From positions 1-54,856 of the forward strand of contig JAFQBM010000055.1 in assembly GCA_017399685.1 (NCBI GenBank): a stretch of DNA of 54,856 nucleotides, read 5' to 3'. The stretch's first letter is position 1, and every line of letters begins with the position of its first letter. Source of the DNA: Lachnospiraceae bacterium (lineage in GTDB: Bacteria > Bacillota > Clostridia > Lachnospirales > Lachnospiraceae). Made by a program: the position numbers and the translations under genes. The notes under the pieces were generated by a model that did no database searches, had not been told where the DNA came from, and worked only from the letters and a program-made list of their open reading frames with translations. Shown here in pieces: positions 1 through 7,918 of this stretch.

Positions 1-1
1 A

Positions 2-337
2 AAGATATTATGGTTATTTATTAAGGATGAAGCAACCATTGCTTTCGGTACGAATTTCCTTCGTATTGCCTGCCTTGCAACACCTTTTATGATTGCGAAT
101 TTTCAAAAAATTTATTGTTTGCAGGCAATGGGAAAAGGTAAAGAGTCTCTTATACTTGGCATATTTAGACAGGGGCTTTTTGCAATTCCGATTATCTTTA
201 TTATGAATCATCTGTTTCGGCTTTACGGCGTTGTTTCTGCCCAGTTGTTTTCAGATGGCATTACATTTATTTTTTCAACGCTGATTTATCGCAGTGTATA
301 TAATAAACTGCAAGAGCATTCCGCTATGAAAATTTAA
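2..337 (+). CDS. MATE family efflux transporter, C-terminal end (partial)
   Basis: The open frame enters from the left window edge and ends at 337, so only about the last 111 residues are seen. These contain a segment reading IACLATPF followed by a charged stretch and two hydrophobic helices. This pattern, with Q-x-x-G-K-G in the loop before the helices, is typical of the second half of MatE (NorM/DinF-like) drug/sodium antiporters. An internal ATG at 89 exists, but the frame is open upstream and coding in character, so this is an incomplete gene rather than an 82-residue protein. It converges on the large minus-strand operon. Substrate cannot be told from this fragment. Confidence 0.7.
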   Translation, partial: KILWLFIKDEATIAFGTNFLRIACLATPFMIANFQKIYCLQAMGKGKESLILGIFRQGLFAIPIIFIMNHLFRLYGVVSAQLFSDGITFIFSTLIYRSVYNKLQEHSAMKI

Positions 338-350
338 ATCTCGGACATTT

Positions 351-390
351 ACTCCAAAACGCTGATTTTATGAGTGTTTTGGAGTATTTT
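351..390 (+). terminator. Rho-independent terminator after the MATE gene
   Basis: A perfect 10-bp stem (ACTCCAAAAC / GTTTTGGAGT, 351-360 and 376-385) with a 15-nt loop is followed by a T-rich run. It starts 13 nt after the stop codon of the MATE gene. Confidence 0.7.
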
Positions 391-543
391 ATTTTCTTCA
401 ATATGATGCTTATGCCAAATATCATATTCCTTTATTTTAATTCTACAACTCATCGTTTCAAAGTCTGTTTCCTTTATATTCGCAAAAGACAGACTAATCA
501 CCGGATATGTTCCCTGAAGTGTTCTTAATAAGCCATTGCACTT
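360..543 (-). pseudogene. Remnant of a predicted AAA-ATPase (DUF1703-type) gene
   Basis: Read on the minus strand, the DNA has an open stretch without a start codon that contains GTYPVISLSFANIKET followed by further charged residues. This resembles the segment 'G-x-YPVI-x-LSF-x-(D/N)-(V/I)-KE' of the predicted AAA-ATPase / PD-(D/E)XK proteins that are multicopy in gut Clostridia and Bacteroides. There is no Walker A, no start and no nuclease domain, and the frame runs into the MATE terminator. I read it as a short decayed fragment; the family match is from memory and rests on about 20 residues. Confidence 0.35.
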
Positions 544-610
544 CTTCCTCTGTGATACAATTATATTATTACTTGCTTCTGCTACTTTCTTTTATGCAGT
601 TACCGGCTCC

Positions 611-733
611 TTACCCAACTGCTTTATCATTTTTCTTTTTCATATTTTTTTTATTAACCACAGAAAAAGGAATGCTCTTTTTAGGCTTCAGCATTTGGTC
701 GAAAACAATATGTTCTCTTTTCTTTTTTCCCAT
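611..733 (-). CDS. Small basic ORF, 40 aa, unknown function
   Basis: An ATG at 733 is preceded by a purine-rich GGGGGAAT ribosome-binding-like site and opens a 40-codon frame that ends at 611. The product is very rich in lysine (MGKKKREHIVFDQM near the start). It starts 53 nt after the NRPS stop, so it could be the last gene of the operon. I do not recognise it. Because decayed DNA lies next to it, it may equally be the start of a gene truncated by decay. Confidence 0.3.
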   Translation of the reverse strand: MGKKKREHIVFDQMLKPKKSIPFSVVNKKNMKKKNDKAVG

Positions 734-786
734 ATTATTCCCCCAATCCTAAATGTACAGCAACCCTGTCAACTAATTCATCCTTT

Positions 787-3700
787 TCATTTAGATACAA
801 ATTCACATAATCCTACAACTTCTTGCGCCAGTGCCCCGAATTCTTGATACTCGAATATTACCCTTGATTTTAAACTCGTTCCAAATGCTTTATTTATCAT
901 GGATACAAGCCGAATTGCTTTAAGTGAATCCCCTCCCATAACAAAATAGTTATCAGTAGCATTTACTTCTTGCGATACTCCAAGATTTTCACACCAGATT
1001 TCCTTTAATCGCTCATAGGATGTTCTATCTTTCTCTCCGCCATTACCATTCTCTTCTATATCGGAAGGATTTTTAAAAATTTCACTTATGCGTTTTCTGT
1101 CAACCTTTCCGTTTGTAGACAGCGGAATCTGCCCGTATGAATATATTGCATTCGGTATCATATATGACGGAAGACTTTCTTTAAGTGCTTCTAATATCTT
1201 TTTTTCTTCTTCTGTTCCGATGGGGTGTTGCTCCATTCCAAATACACAGGCAAGCAGACGGTTATATGCTCCTGTTTCTCCTTCCGGCCACACTATTACC
1301 CTGTGTCCTTCAAAATATTTTTCGAGACACTTTTCTACTTCTCCTACCTCAATTCTATGACCTCTTACCTTACACTGATGGTCGATACGCCCCATAAATT
1401 CAATACAGCCGTCTGCATGATATCGCCCTCTGTCACCTGTTTGATACCATCTTTTTCCTCCATCCATAATAAATTTCTCATCCGTCTTTTTAATATCATT
1501 ACAATATCCCTTTGCAAGACCAGTTCCGCCGATTAATAATTCTCCCGGCACCCAATGAGGACAATCCCTTAAGTTTTCATCTACTATCCTGTAACACTGA
1601 TTGTTTAGCGCATATCCATAAGGTACAAACTCTCCTCTTATATCATTTTCACTTAATATTTCATACCAGTTAGACCATATGGAAGCCTCTGTTGCACCTC
1701 CCATGGCAATAAAACGACATTCCTCGGAAATTTTTCTTAAACGCATATACAGCTCAGATTTTACCCAGTCTCCTGAAAGCATTACTGCACGAAGCGGCAA
1801 TCCCTTTTTTTCCTGCTCTGCCATGGTAAGAAGCATATCAAATAACATCGGAACCGTATTCCACACGGTAACATTATACTTTAATACAGCTTTATACCAA
1901 AATTCCGCATCACGATAATGCTCATTTCCCATAACTATAAGCGTTGCTCCGGAAGCTAATGTTCCAAATATATCATATACCGACAAATCAAAGTCTATAG
2001 ACGATACAGCTAACACCTTATCGCCATTCTTTAATCCTATGCGTCTATTAACATCATCTATAGTATTTATAGCGCCTTTATGACTGATTTCCACTCCTTT
2101 GGGTTCTCCTGTGGTACCTGATGTAAGAATTACATATGCTGAGTCTGTCGGTGCTATTTCAGCAATTAATAGTTCCCCGGCTTTTTCAGCCTCTCCACCC
2201 ATAACGATAAGTGTACTCTCTTCATCGGAAACATTTTTTTCATCATCCGTCAGGACAAAGTTAACTTCCATTGTCTCCATGGCCTTATTACGCCTCTCTT
2301 TAGGCTGCCTAGGTGTAATCGGAACATAGCAGGCTCCTACGGATACAATTGCCAAAATACCTATAATTTCATTAACTCCCCTGTCTACGGTAAGCACTAC
2401 CTTATCACCATTCTTAACACCTGCCTTTTTTAGCTTTGCCGCAACCAAAGCTACTTTCCCTGCAAGTTCTTTGTAAGTAATACTTCTGTCTTTCTCTGCA
2501 TCAATCATTGCAATTCTGTCAGGATTATTCTCAATATTATAAAGCAAACCTGTAAGAAGATTCTGCTCCTCACTCTTTGCTTCCTTACAGTCTTCTTTCA
2601 TGGACCGCTCAACGCAACCGTCAAATATAGCTTCAAGCTCTTTTATTTTAAAATGACAATCGCTTTCTCTTCTTATAATACTTCTTATTCCTGCTTCTAA
2701 TGCACCAAACATTTCCTCTGCCATATTCTCATGAAACAACCCCACCGGAATATCCCATATACACCTGAGCTCTTTACCTATCTGAAAGGTTTGAAAATCA
2801 ATATATACCTGTGGCGTCTGCGTAATCATATAGCCCGGTTTTCCAAGCACTTCAACACATTCCTCCGATAACAGTTCCATTCCCTCTGTACAGGAAAATA
2901 CCATCGGTGCAATAATCGTTGCATTTCTTCTCACCAATAAATCTCTTTGAATCTCCATTCCGCCAAAAGAAGAATGTTCATATTTTTCATAAAAATTATG
3001 TTGTATCTTTTTAAGCAGTTCTCCAAAGCTCATTTCAGAATCAACTTTTACATCTAAAAGCATAATTTCCGTAAAATCTGCTACCGCACTCTCACTTCCG
3101 CTTATGGATAAATCTCTGTTAAATAGCGGAATATTAATGAGCATTTCCGAATTCTCACTATATCTTTCCAATATAATTGCATATACCGTAAGCAGAATCA
3201 TCGCAACCGTTGTCTGATTATCTGTGGCATATTTTTTCAGCTGTTGTCGCTCCTTATCCGAAAGAACAAACTGTAGTCTTGAATATTCGGCACCTGAAAT
3301 ATTTTCAGGGTGAGTGGCAACAGGAAGTGTGGAACCTATAGGAAGAGTGGGGATAATTTCACGCCAGTATTTTTTATCCGCCTCATACTTCTTCCTGTCG
3401 TTTTCCTCTTTTACGGCAAGATATTGTTTAAAACTCCAATCATTCTTTTTAACAAAACCATCTCCACGATATAGTTTTGTTAAATCATCTAAGATAATCT
3501 TAAAGCTTACCACATCTGCAACTAACAAATCCAAATCAAAATGAAGTCTTACTTTTTTATCTCCAAGAATACTTACTGCAAGGCCCGATGAAATTCCTTT
3601 TTCCACATCAAGCTTTCTGTGAGAGAGCTCTTTTCTGATTTCATTAAGTCTGGTCTCCTTAAGTGCCTCACTGGCATTACTAAGGTCATATACCATCACC

Positions 3701-4200
3701 TCATTATTGATAGCCTCATTTCTTATCTGTTGCGTTCCGTTTTCGTAAAAACACGCCCTTAACATTCCATGCATTTCCAGCAACTTCTGCCATGCGCTCT
3801 TTAATCTTTGTATATCAACTCCACTCTCATTATCAAATTCAATATACACATGGCAACTGATTCCTCCAAGGGGCTGTCCGTCTTCTCTTCCCATAAGATA
3901 TGCCATTTGGACATTGGTAAGTTTAAATGCGTCTTCAACCAAATCCACCTCTTTCTTTACACTTAGCGCTACGGAAGGATTGCTCCTTTCGCATATAGCA
4001 ACCCAGCCTTCAATTGTAGGATTTTTGAGCATATCGACAAAACTTACCTTAACCCCTTGCTTTTTTAACAGTCCAACTATTCTCATCCCTTTAATGGAGT
4101 TTAGTCCATAATCAAGAAGATTTTCCTTATCCGGTATCTCGATTTCATACTCAAGAACGTCTTTGACTATCTCCTGTATTAATGTTTTTATTTCTGCCAT
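787..4200 (-). CDS. NRPS: aryl carrier - heterocyclization - adenylation (Cys) - PCP
   Basis: A four-domain nonribosomal peptide synthetase of 1137 aa. An N-terminal carrier domain (about 1-75, phosphopantetheine Ser35 in GLNSIKG) stands where PchE and HMWP2 have their aryl carrier. Residues about 88-520 form a condensation-type domain with the cyclization motif DxxxxDxxS (D224-D229-S232) instead of HHxxxDG, so it should condense and cyclise a Cys/Ser/Thr residue. The A domain (about 545-1035) has LTSGTTGEPKG at 692-702 and specificity positions D738, L739, Y742, N781, M807, S809, M833, I841, W842. This is close to the known cysteine code DLYNLSLIW. A PCP (Ser1092) ends the protein. There is no thioesterase, epimerase or methyltransferase domain. 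Expected bound product: an aryl-thiazoline thioester. Release must come from another protein. It is the last recognisable gene of the operon. Confidence 0.9.
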   Translation of the reverse strand: MAEIKTLIQEIVKDVLEYEIEIPDKENLLDYGLNSIKGMRIVGLLKKQGVKVSFVDMLKNPTIEGWVAICERSNPSVALSVKKEVDLVEDAFKLTNVQMAYLMGREDGQPLGGISCHVYIEFDNESGVDIQRLKSAWQKLLEMHGMLRACFYENGTQQIRNEAINNEVMVYDLSNASEALKETRLNEIRKELSHRKLDVEKGISSGLAVSILGDKKVRLHFDLDLLVADVVSFKIILDDLTKLYRGDGFVKKNDWSFKQYLAVKEENDRKKYEADKKYWREIIPTLPIGSTLPVATHPENISGAEYSRLQFVLSDKERQQLKKYATDNQTTVAMILLTVYAIILERYSENSEMLINIPLFNRDLSISGSESAVADFTEIMLLDVKVDSEMSFGELLKKIQHNFYEKYEHSSFGGMEIQRDLLVRRNATIIAPMVFSCTEGMELLSEECVEVLGKPGYMITQTPQVYIDFQTFQIGKELRCIWDIPVGLFHENMAEEMFGALEAGIRSIIRRESDCHFKIKELEAIFDGCVERSMKEDCKEAKSEEQNLLTGLLYNIENNPDRIAMIDAEKDRSITYKELAGKVALVAAKLKKAGVKNGDKVVLTVDRGVNEIIGILAIVSVGACYVPITPRQPKERRNKAMETMEVNFVLTDDEKNVSDEESTLIVMGGEAEKAGELLIAEIAPTDSAYVILTSGTTGEPKGVEISHKGAINTIDDVNRRIGLKNGDKVLAVSSIDFDLSVYDIFGTLASGATLIVMGNEHYRDAEFWYKAVLKYNVTVWNTVPMLFDMLLTMAEQEKKGLPLRAVMLSGDWVKSELYMRLRKISEECRFIAMGGATEASIWSNWYEILSENDIRGEFVPYGYALNNQCYRIVDENLRDCPHWVPGELLIGGTGLAKGYCNDIKKTDEKFIMDGGKRWYQTGDRGRYHADGCIEFMGRIDHQCKVRGHRIEVGEVEKCLEKYFEGHRVIVWPEGETGAYNRLLACVFGMEQHPIGTEEEKKILEALKESLPSYMIPNAIYSYGQIPLSTNGKVDRKRISEIFKNPSDIEENGNGGEKDRTSYERLKEIWCENLGVSQEVNATDNYFVMGGDSLKAIRLVSMINKAFGTSLKSRVIFEYQEFGALAQEVVGLCEFVSK

Positions 4201-4217
4201 TTTTATACACCTTTCGC

Positions 4218-5795
4218 CTATAACATTTTTATAAGTTCTTTTTTGTCAATCTTCCCTACTGCCGTAAGTGGCCACTGCTGTTCTACCCTGATAAAAAGGT
4301 CCGGTATTTTATACTCCGCAACCTTTTCTTGCTTCAGCTTTTCAATTATTGCGGCATCCGTCAGACAAGGATTACTAGATATTATAAAAGCACAGATTTC
4401 CATACCAAGAGCTTCGTCATCATTGCCTATTACAATAGCATCTTTGATATCCTCAAAATCCTTTAATAGCTCCTCAATCTCCACCGGCATTACCTTTTCT
4501 CCACCTTTGTTGATAAGCTCGTCTGCCCTTCCAAGAATAACGATATTACCGTCTTTTCGCCTTACTGCCTTGTCGCCTGTTTTATAGAATCCGTCCTCCG
4601 TAAATTTTTCAGAATGAACATTTTTATAATAATGGTCTACCGTATATGGTCCCTTCGCTATTAATTCTCCATTTTCTCCATCTGGCACTTCCATACCGTA
4701 AGCATCGACTATTTTTACTACATCTGCTTCTGAGATTTCTTTTCCCTGTGTCCCGTATACCACGTCATCAGAATCATCCAATCTGGTACAACATATTATT
4801 CCCTCACTCATTCCATATATCTGCTGAACCTTACAGCCGAATACTTCCTCTACTCTCTGTGCCAGCGAATCCTCGACTATTGCACCTCCAAGCTGCACAA
4901 TCTTAAGCGTCTCACTACTGTATTCTTCAAAATAAGGCTGCATTTCCAGACATATCTTGGCAACCGCTGGTACAAGCGAGGTAATAGTAACTCCTTCCTC
5001 ATCTATTAACCTTAGAATCTCGTCCGGCGAAGCTGCCTCTGCCATTACTACTTTTCCGCCTGAATAAAGCGTTCCCAACAACCCCGGACCGCATAGAAAG
5101 AAATTATGTGTAAGTGGCATTGCCCCAAGATATACGCTACTCTCATTAAGGCGGCATATTTCAGATGTAAGTCTGACGGAATAAAAATGATCTGCATGTG
5201 TTCTCTCAATCAACTTCGGAATCCCTGTCGAACCACCCGATAAAAGAAGAAGTGCAACTTCATCAAACTCAGGCTTCTCATATTCACACTTATATTCTCC
5301 CCTCTCACTAAAGCAATAGTCCCTGATTTCCTTTTCATATATGACTATATTCATAGACTCCGTTTCTTCAAAAACCTTATTAACCAGCTCCTTATAACAA
5401 AAATTAAGATATTCCTCAACGCATATATATGCCGTCGCATTTGCACAAACTGCAAGTGCAGTAATTTCCCTTTCTCTTAATGCCGGATACACAGGAATCG
5501 GAACCGCTCCTATCTTAAATAATGCAAAATATGCTATCGGAAGACTTATCATATTTGTAAGCTGAAATATTACACTGTCGCCCTTTTTTATTCCCTTTTT
5601 AATGAAAAAACATGCCAGCTTTTCCGATAAAACATCTAGCTCTTTATATGTTATTTTTTCACTTCCTTCAACGACAGCAATCCTATCTCTATATTTATCC
5701 GCCCACTCATGTATAAGCTCACCATAGGTTTTCTTTTGCCAGTATCCTTTGGTTACATATTCATCTTTAACACTCTTTAATTTTTCTTTGAACAA
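4218..5795 (-). CDS. EntE/DhbE-like aryl-acid adenylase
   Basis: A stand-alone adenylase of 525 aa that would activate an aromatic acid with ATP and load it on the N-terminal carrier of the neighbouring NRPS. It aligns along its length with EntE/DhbE/YbtE: LSGGSTGIPKLIERTH (about 185-200), the substrate loop THNFFLCGPG (229-238), the GMSEG motif, TRLDD, and the C-terminal catalytic lysine K515 in AVGKIDKK. The conserved His-Asn of the aryl pocket is present (H230, N231), but the positions equivalent to DhbE 239/240 are Cys235 and Gly236. This matches neither the 2,3-dihydroxybenzoate pattern (Ser240) nor the usual salicylate pattern (Cys240), so the acid cannot be named. The start is a TTG with a GAGG site lying inside the thioesterase gene, with a 29-bp overlap that suggests coupled translation. 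No isochorismate or salicylate synthase is present in the window. Confidence 0.88.
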   Translation of the reverse strand: MFKEKLKSVKDEYVTKGYWQKKTYGELIHEWADKYRDRIAVVEGSEKITYKELDVLSEKLACFFIKKGIKKGDSVIFQLTNMISLPIAYFALFKIGAVPIPVYPALREREITALAVCANATAYICVEEYLNFCYKELVNKVFEETESMNIVIYEKEIRDYCFSERGEYKCEYEKPEFDEVALLLLSGGSTGIPKLIERTHADHFYSVRLTSEICRLNESSVYLGAMPLTHNFFLCGPGLLGTLYSGGKVVMAEAASPDEILRLIDEEGVTITSLVPAVAKICLEMQPYFEEYSSETLKIVQLGGAIVEDSLAQRVEEVFGCKVQQIYGMSEGIICCTRLDDSDDVVYGTQGKEISEADVVKIVDAYGMEVPDGENGELIAKGPYTVDHYYKNVHSEKFTEDGFYKTGDKAVRRKDGNIVILGRADELINKGGEKVMPVEIEELLKDFEDIKDAIVIGNDDEALGMEICAFIISSNPCLTDAAIIEKLKQEKVAEYKIPDLFIRVEQQWPLTAVGKIDKKELIKML

Positions 5796-6477
5796 TTTCT
5801 AAAACCTCATCTTCTTTTTCTTTTATAAAAAAATGGCCTCCGCCCATAAAGCATGACTCAAAGGCACCACATGTATATCTCTCCCACCCCATAACTTCAT
5901 CATAAAGTGCCTCTGCATCTTCATTTGCACCAAATGCAAGAACAGAACATTTGAGTGGCTTTCTGTCTTTATCACAATATGTATCAATCAGCTTAAAATC
6001 AGCCTTAAGCATTGGAAGCAACAACTCCATAAGCTCTTGATTTTCCAGTATCGCTTCCGGCATTCCTCCAAGCTGCTTTAATCCCGCTATAAAATCCCCG
6101 TCCTCCAAATCATATATCCGATTTTTTTCTTGAATATCCGGTGAAGGACTTCCCGAAACCATGAGACATCTTATTATTATCCCTTCTTCCTCAAGAGCCT
6201 TTGCAACCTCATAAGCAATCTTGGCTCCCATACTATGGCCAAAGAAGAAAATATCTGTTTTCTCATCTACTTCTTTTGATATACTACTCTTTATTTCCGA
6301 AACAGCTTCTTCCATCGTAGTAAAGGGGACTTCCATAAAACGCTCCTCACGCCCCGGAAGCTTGACTGGGCGCACGCTCATCCTTGCAGCACCAAGCTTT
6401 TTGATCCAACCCCTATATGCAGAAGCTCCTCCTCCCGCATATGGAAAACAGTACAGCAAACCCATTTGTTTTTCCAT
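5767..6477 (-). CDS. Type II thioesterase (GrsT/PchC-like)
   Basis: An alpha/beta hydrolase of 236 aa with the family's opening LLYCFPYAGGGASAY, the nucleophile elbow GHSMG (Ser82) and a C-terminal GGHFFI carrying the catalytic histidine. Such external thioesterases clear misprimed phosphopantetheine arms of NRPS carriers and sometimes release products. Since the NRPS lacks its own thioesterase domain, a release role here is an open possibility. Its 3' end overlaps the adenylase gene by 29 bp, and the 19-bp gap upstream to the phosphopantetheinyl transferase places it firmly in the operon. Confidence 0.88.
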   Translation of the reverse strand: MEKQMGLLYCFPYAGGGASAYRGWIKKLGAARMSVRPVKLPGREERFMEVPFTTMEEAVSEIKSSISKEVDEKTDIFFFGHSMGAKIAYEVAKALEEEGIIIRCLMVSGSPSPDIQEKNRIYDLEDGDFIAGLKQLGGMPEAILENQELMELLLPMLKADFKLIDTYCDKDRKPLKCSVLAFGANEDAEALYDEVMGWERYTCGAFESCFMGGGHFFIKEKEDEVLEIVQRKIKEC

Positions 6478-6495
6478 AAGATTCCTCCCGAAAAC

Positions 6496-7161
6496 TTAAA
6501 ATGTTTTCAAATCAATATTAGTAATATTCTTAAACTCGTATTTACCACAAACTGATATTATATAATCACCCTTTATGTCAATCTGACTAAATCTGATACT
6601 TTTATCAAAATCATGCGTCGGAAACTCATTCTCCTCATTGACAAAAGAAAAACCGTCAAATGGTAGAGAAAGACCTTTCCCCATATATTTGACATAAGCC
6701 TCTTTAAGGGTCCATATTTTATAAAACATGGTATTAAAGTCTCTTGAGGCAAACCCTTTTAAATATTCATATTCCTTTGCCGTAAAAATACTTTCAGCAA
6801 AGCTCATATCCATATTCTGTTTTTTCTCTATATCAATTCCACATTCATACTCTGACACAACGGATACCACATAATCCTCGGAATGAGATACATTAAAGAA
6901 AATACCACCTCGCCCTTTTACATATGGCTTTCCGTATTCGTTATACCAAAACTCAATTTTTTCTGGTGACTTTCCTAATATCCTTGAAAGGATTACCCGC
7001 ACAAGTACATCCGCAAGTAACGAACGCATATAATCCCTTTTATTGATATATCTATGGATTTTTTCCCGCTTCTCATCAGTCAGCCATAGCTCAAATTTTT
7101 CTGTCAAAAGCGAATCTTTACAATACTCATTTATGTTAAGTATATATATTCTGTTAATCAT
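6496..7161 (-). CDS. Sfp-type 4'-phosphopantetheinyl transferase
   Basis: A protein of 221 aa that would transfer phosphopantetheine from CoA to the carrier domains encoded around it (two in the NRPS, two stand-alone). Recognisable motifs are GKPY (77-80), FNVSHSED (89-96), the Mg-binding GIDIE (108-112) and KIWTLKEAYVKYMGKGL (148-164), in the order and spacing of Sfp/EntD/Gsp enzymes. The start ATG lies 3 nt after the stop of the acetyltransferase gene. A dedicated PPTase supports the view that the whole cluster is built around carrier-bound chemistry. Confidence 0.92.
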   Translation of the reverse strand: MINRIYILNINEYCKDSLLTEKFELWLTDEKREKIHRYINKRDYMRSLLADVLVRVILSRILGKSPEKIEFWYNEYGKPYVKGRGGIFFNVSHSEDYVVSVVSEYECGIDIEKKQNMDMSFAESIFTAKEYEYLKGFASRDFNTMFYKIWTLKEAYVKYMGKGLSLPFDGFSFVNEENEFPTHDFDKSIRFSQIDIKGDYIISVCGKYEFKNITNIDLKTF

Positions 7162-7164
7162 ACA

Positions 7165-7659
7165 CTAAACACCTATACATTCTTTCATAAACAAATGTTC
7201 ATCAATTCTTTTTCTAAATAGTCCCGGTAAAACGCCTACCTCCGTATACCCAAGCCTTTTATAAAAAGCCATGGCTCCCTGATTCCAGTTGCCGACCAGA
7301 AGAAATACCTTGTTTTTAATCTTCTTTTTTTCACCGTCATTTAACGAGTATTCCTCAAAAAACTGAAGAAGCTTTCTTCCGTAACCGCTCTTTCTGTACT
7401 CTTCCTTTACAAAAACCATATGAAGATACGGATACATATAAAAAGCTCCGCTTTGCTGAAACCAGATAAAACCCACTGCACCTTCATCAGTTTTTATCAG
7501 ATAAAATAAATCCTTACCATATCCGTCAGCCAGTATTCCATCAAGTACCGCTTTACTGGGATAATATTTTTTTCCAATCTCTGAATCGAACAACATTTCC
7601 GATACAATGTGCATTTCCTCTTTCTTAATTCTATTTATTTCATATGCCTGCTCCTTCAT
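7165..7659 (-). CDS. GNAT family N-acetyltransferase
   Basis: A single GNAT domain of 164 aa. The acetyl-CoA loop is seen as VFVKEEYRKSGYGRKLLQFF (about 102-121; core (R/Q)xxGx(G/A) = RKSGYG), followed by the C-terminal beta-bulge segment with NWNQGAMAFYKRLGY typical of amino-group acetyltransferases. The substrate is not evident. By position it may acylate an amine of the metabolite or its precursor, or confer self-protection. The operon gaps are 3 bp on one side and 6 bp on the other. Confidence 0.82.
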   Translation of the reverse strand: MKEQAYEINRIKKEEMHIVSEMLFDSEIGKKYYPSKAVLDGILADGYGKDLFYLIKTDEGAVGFIWFQQSGAFYMYPYLHMVFVKEEYRKSGYGRKLLQFFEEYSLNDGEKKKIKNKVFLLVGNWNQGAMAFYKRLGYTEVGVLPGLFRKRIDEHLFMKECIGV

Positions 7660-7665
7660 AATTAA

Positions 7666-7905
7666 TCAGCCTTTCATAGCATTTTCAATAATAACGCCCA
7701 TAGAGGCGACTGTATTAAAGTTCTCAAGCTCAAGTCCGTTTAATGATATCTCCACTCCGAATTCTTCTTCAAAAACCGTAATCATGTTAATAATATCAAA
7801 TGACTCTATAAATCCGGATGATATAAGCGACGTATCCTTGTTGATATCCACATCCTCAAGCTCATCTACATTACTTTTCAACAATTCAATTATTCTATCT
7901 TCCAT
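7666..7905 (-). CDS. Stand-alone acyl carrier protein (second carrier)
   Basis: A small acidic protein of about 79 aa with the carrier signature SGFIESFDIINMI; the Ser of IES is the probable phosphopantetheine site. The GFIESFDI variant is the type seen in free carriers of saccharide and amino-acid modification clusters (DltC-like) rather than in fatty acid synthesis. I chose the second of two in-frame ATGs because GGAG then stands at 7 nt, whereas it abuts the first ATG. It lies between the GNAT and PP-loop genes, so it may carry the substrate of either. Confidence 0.85.
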   Translation of the reverse strand: MEDRIIELLKSNVDELEDVDINKDTSLISSGFIESFDIINMITVFEEEFGVEISLNGLELENFNTVASMGVIIENAMKG

Positions 7906-7918
7906 TTCCATTCTCCTT

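Noticed and set aside
507-847. Two plus-strand hydrophobic open frames (507-752 and 536-847)
   Set aside because: They have no ribosome-binding site, overlap each other, and oppose a minus-strand region that contains decayed coding DNA and the NRPS end; their Phe/Leu-rich translation is the shadow of A/T-rich minus-strand code.
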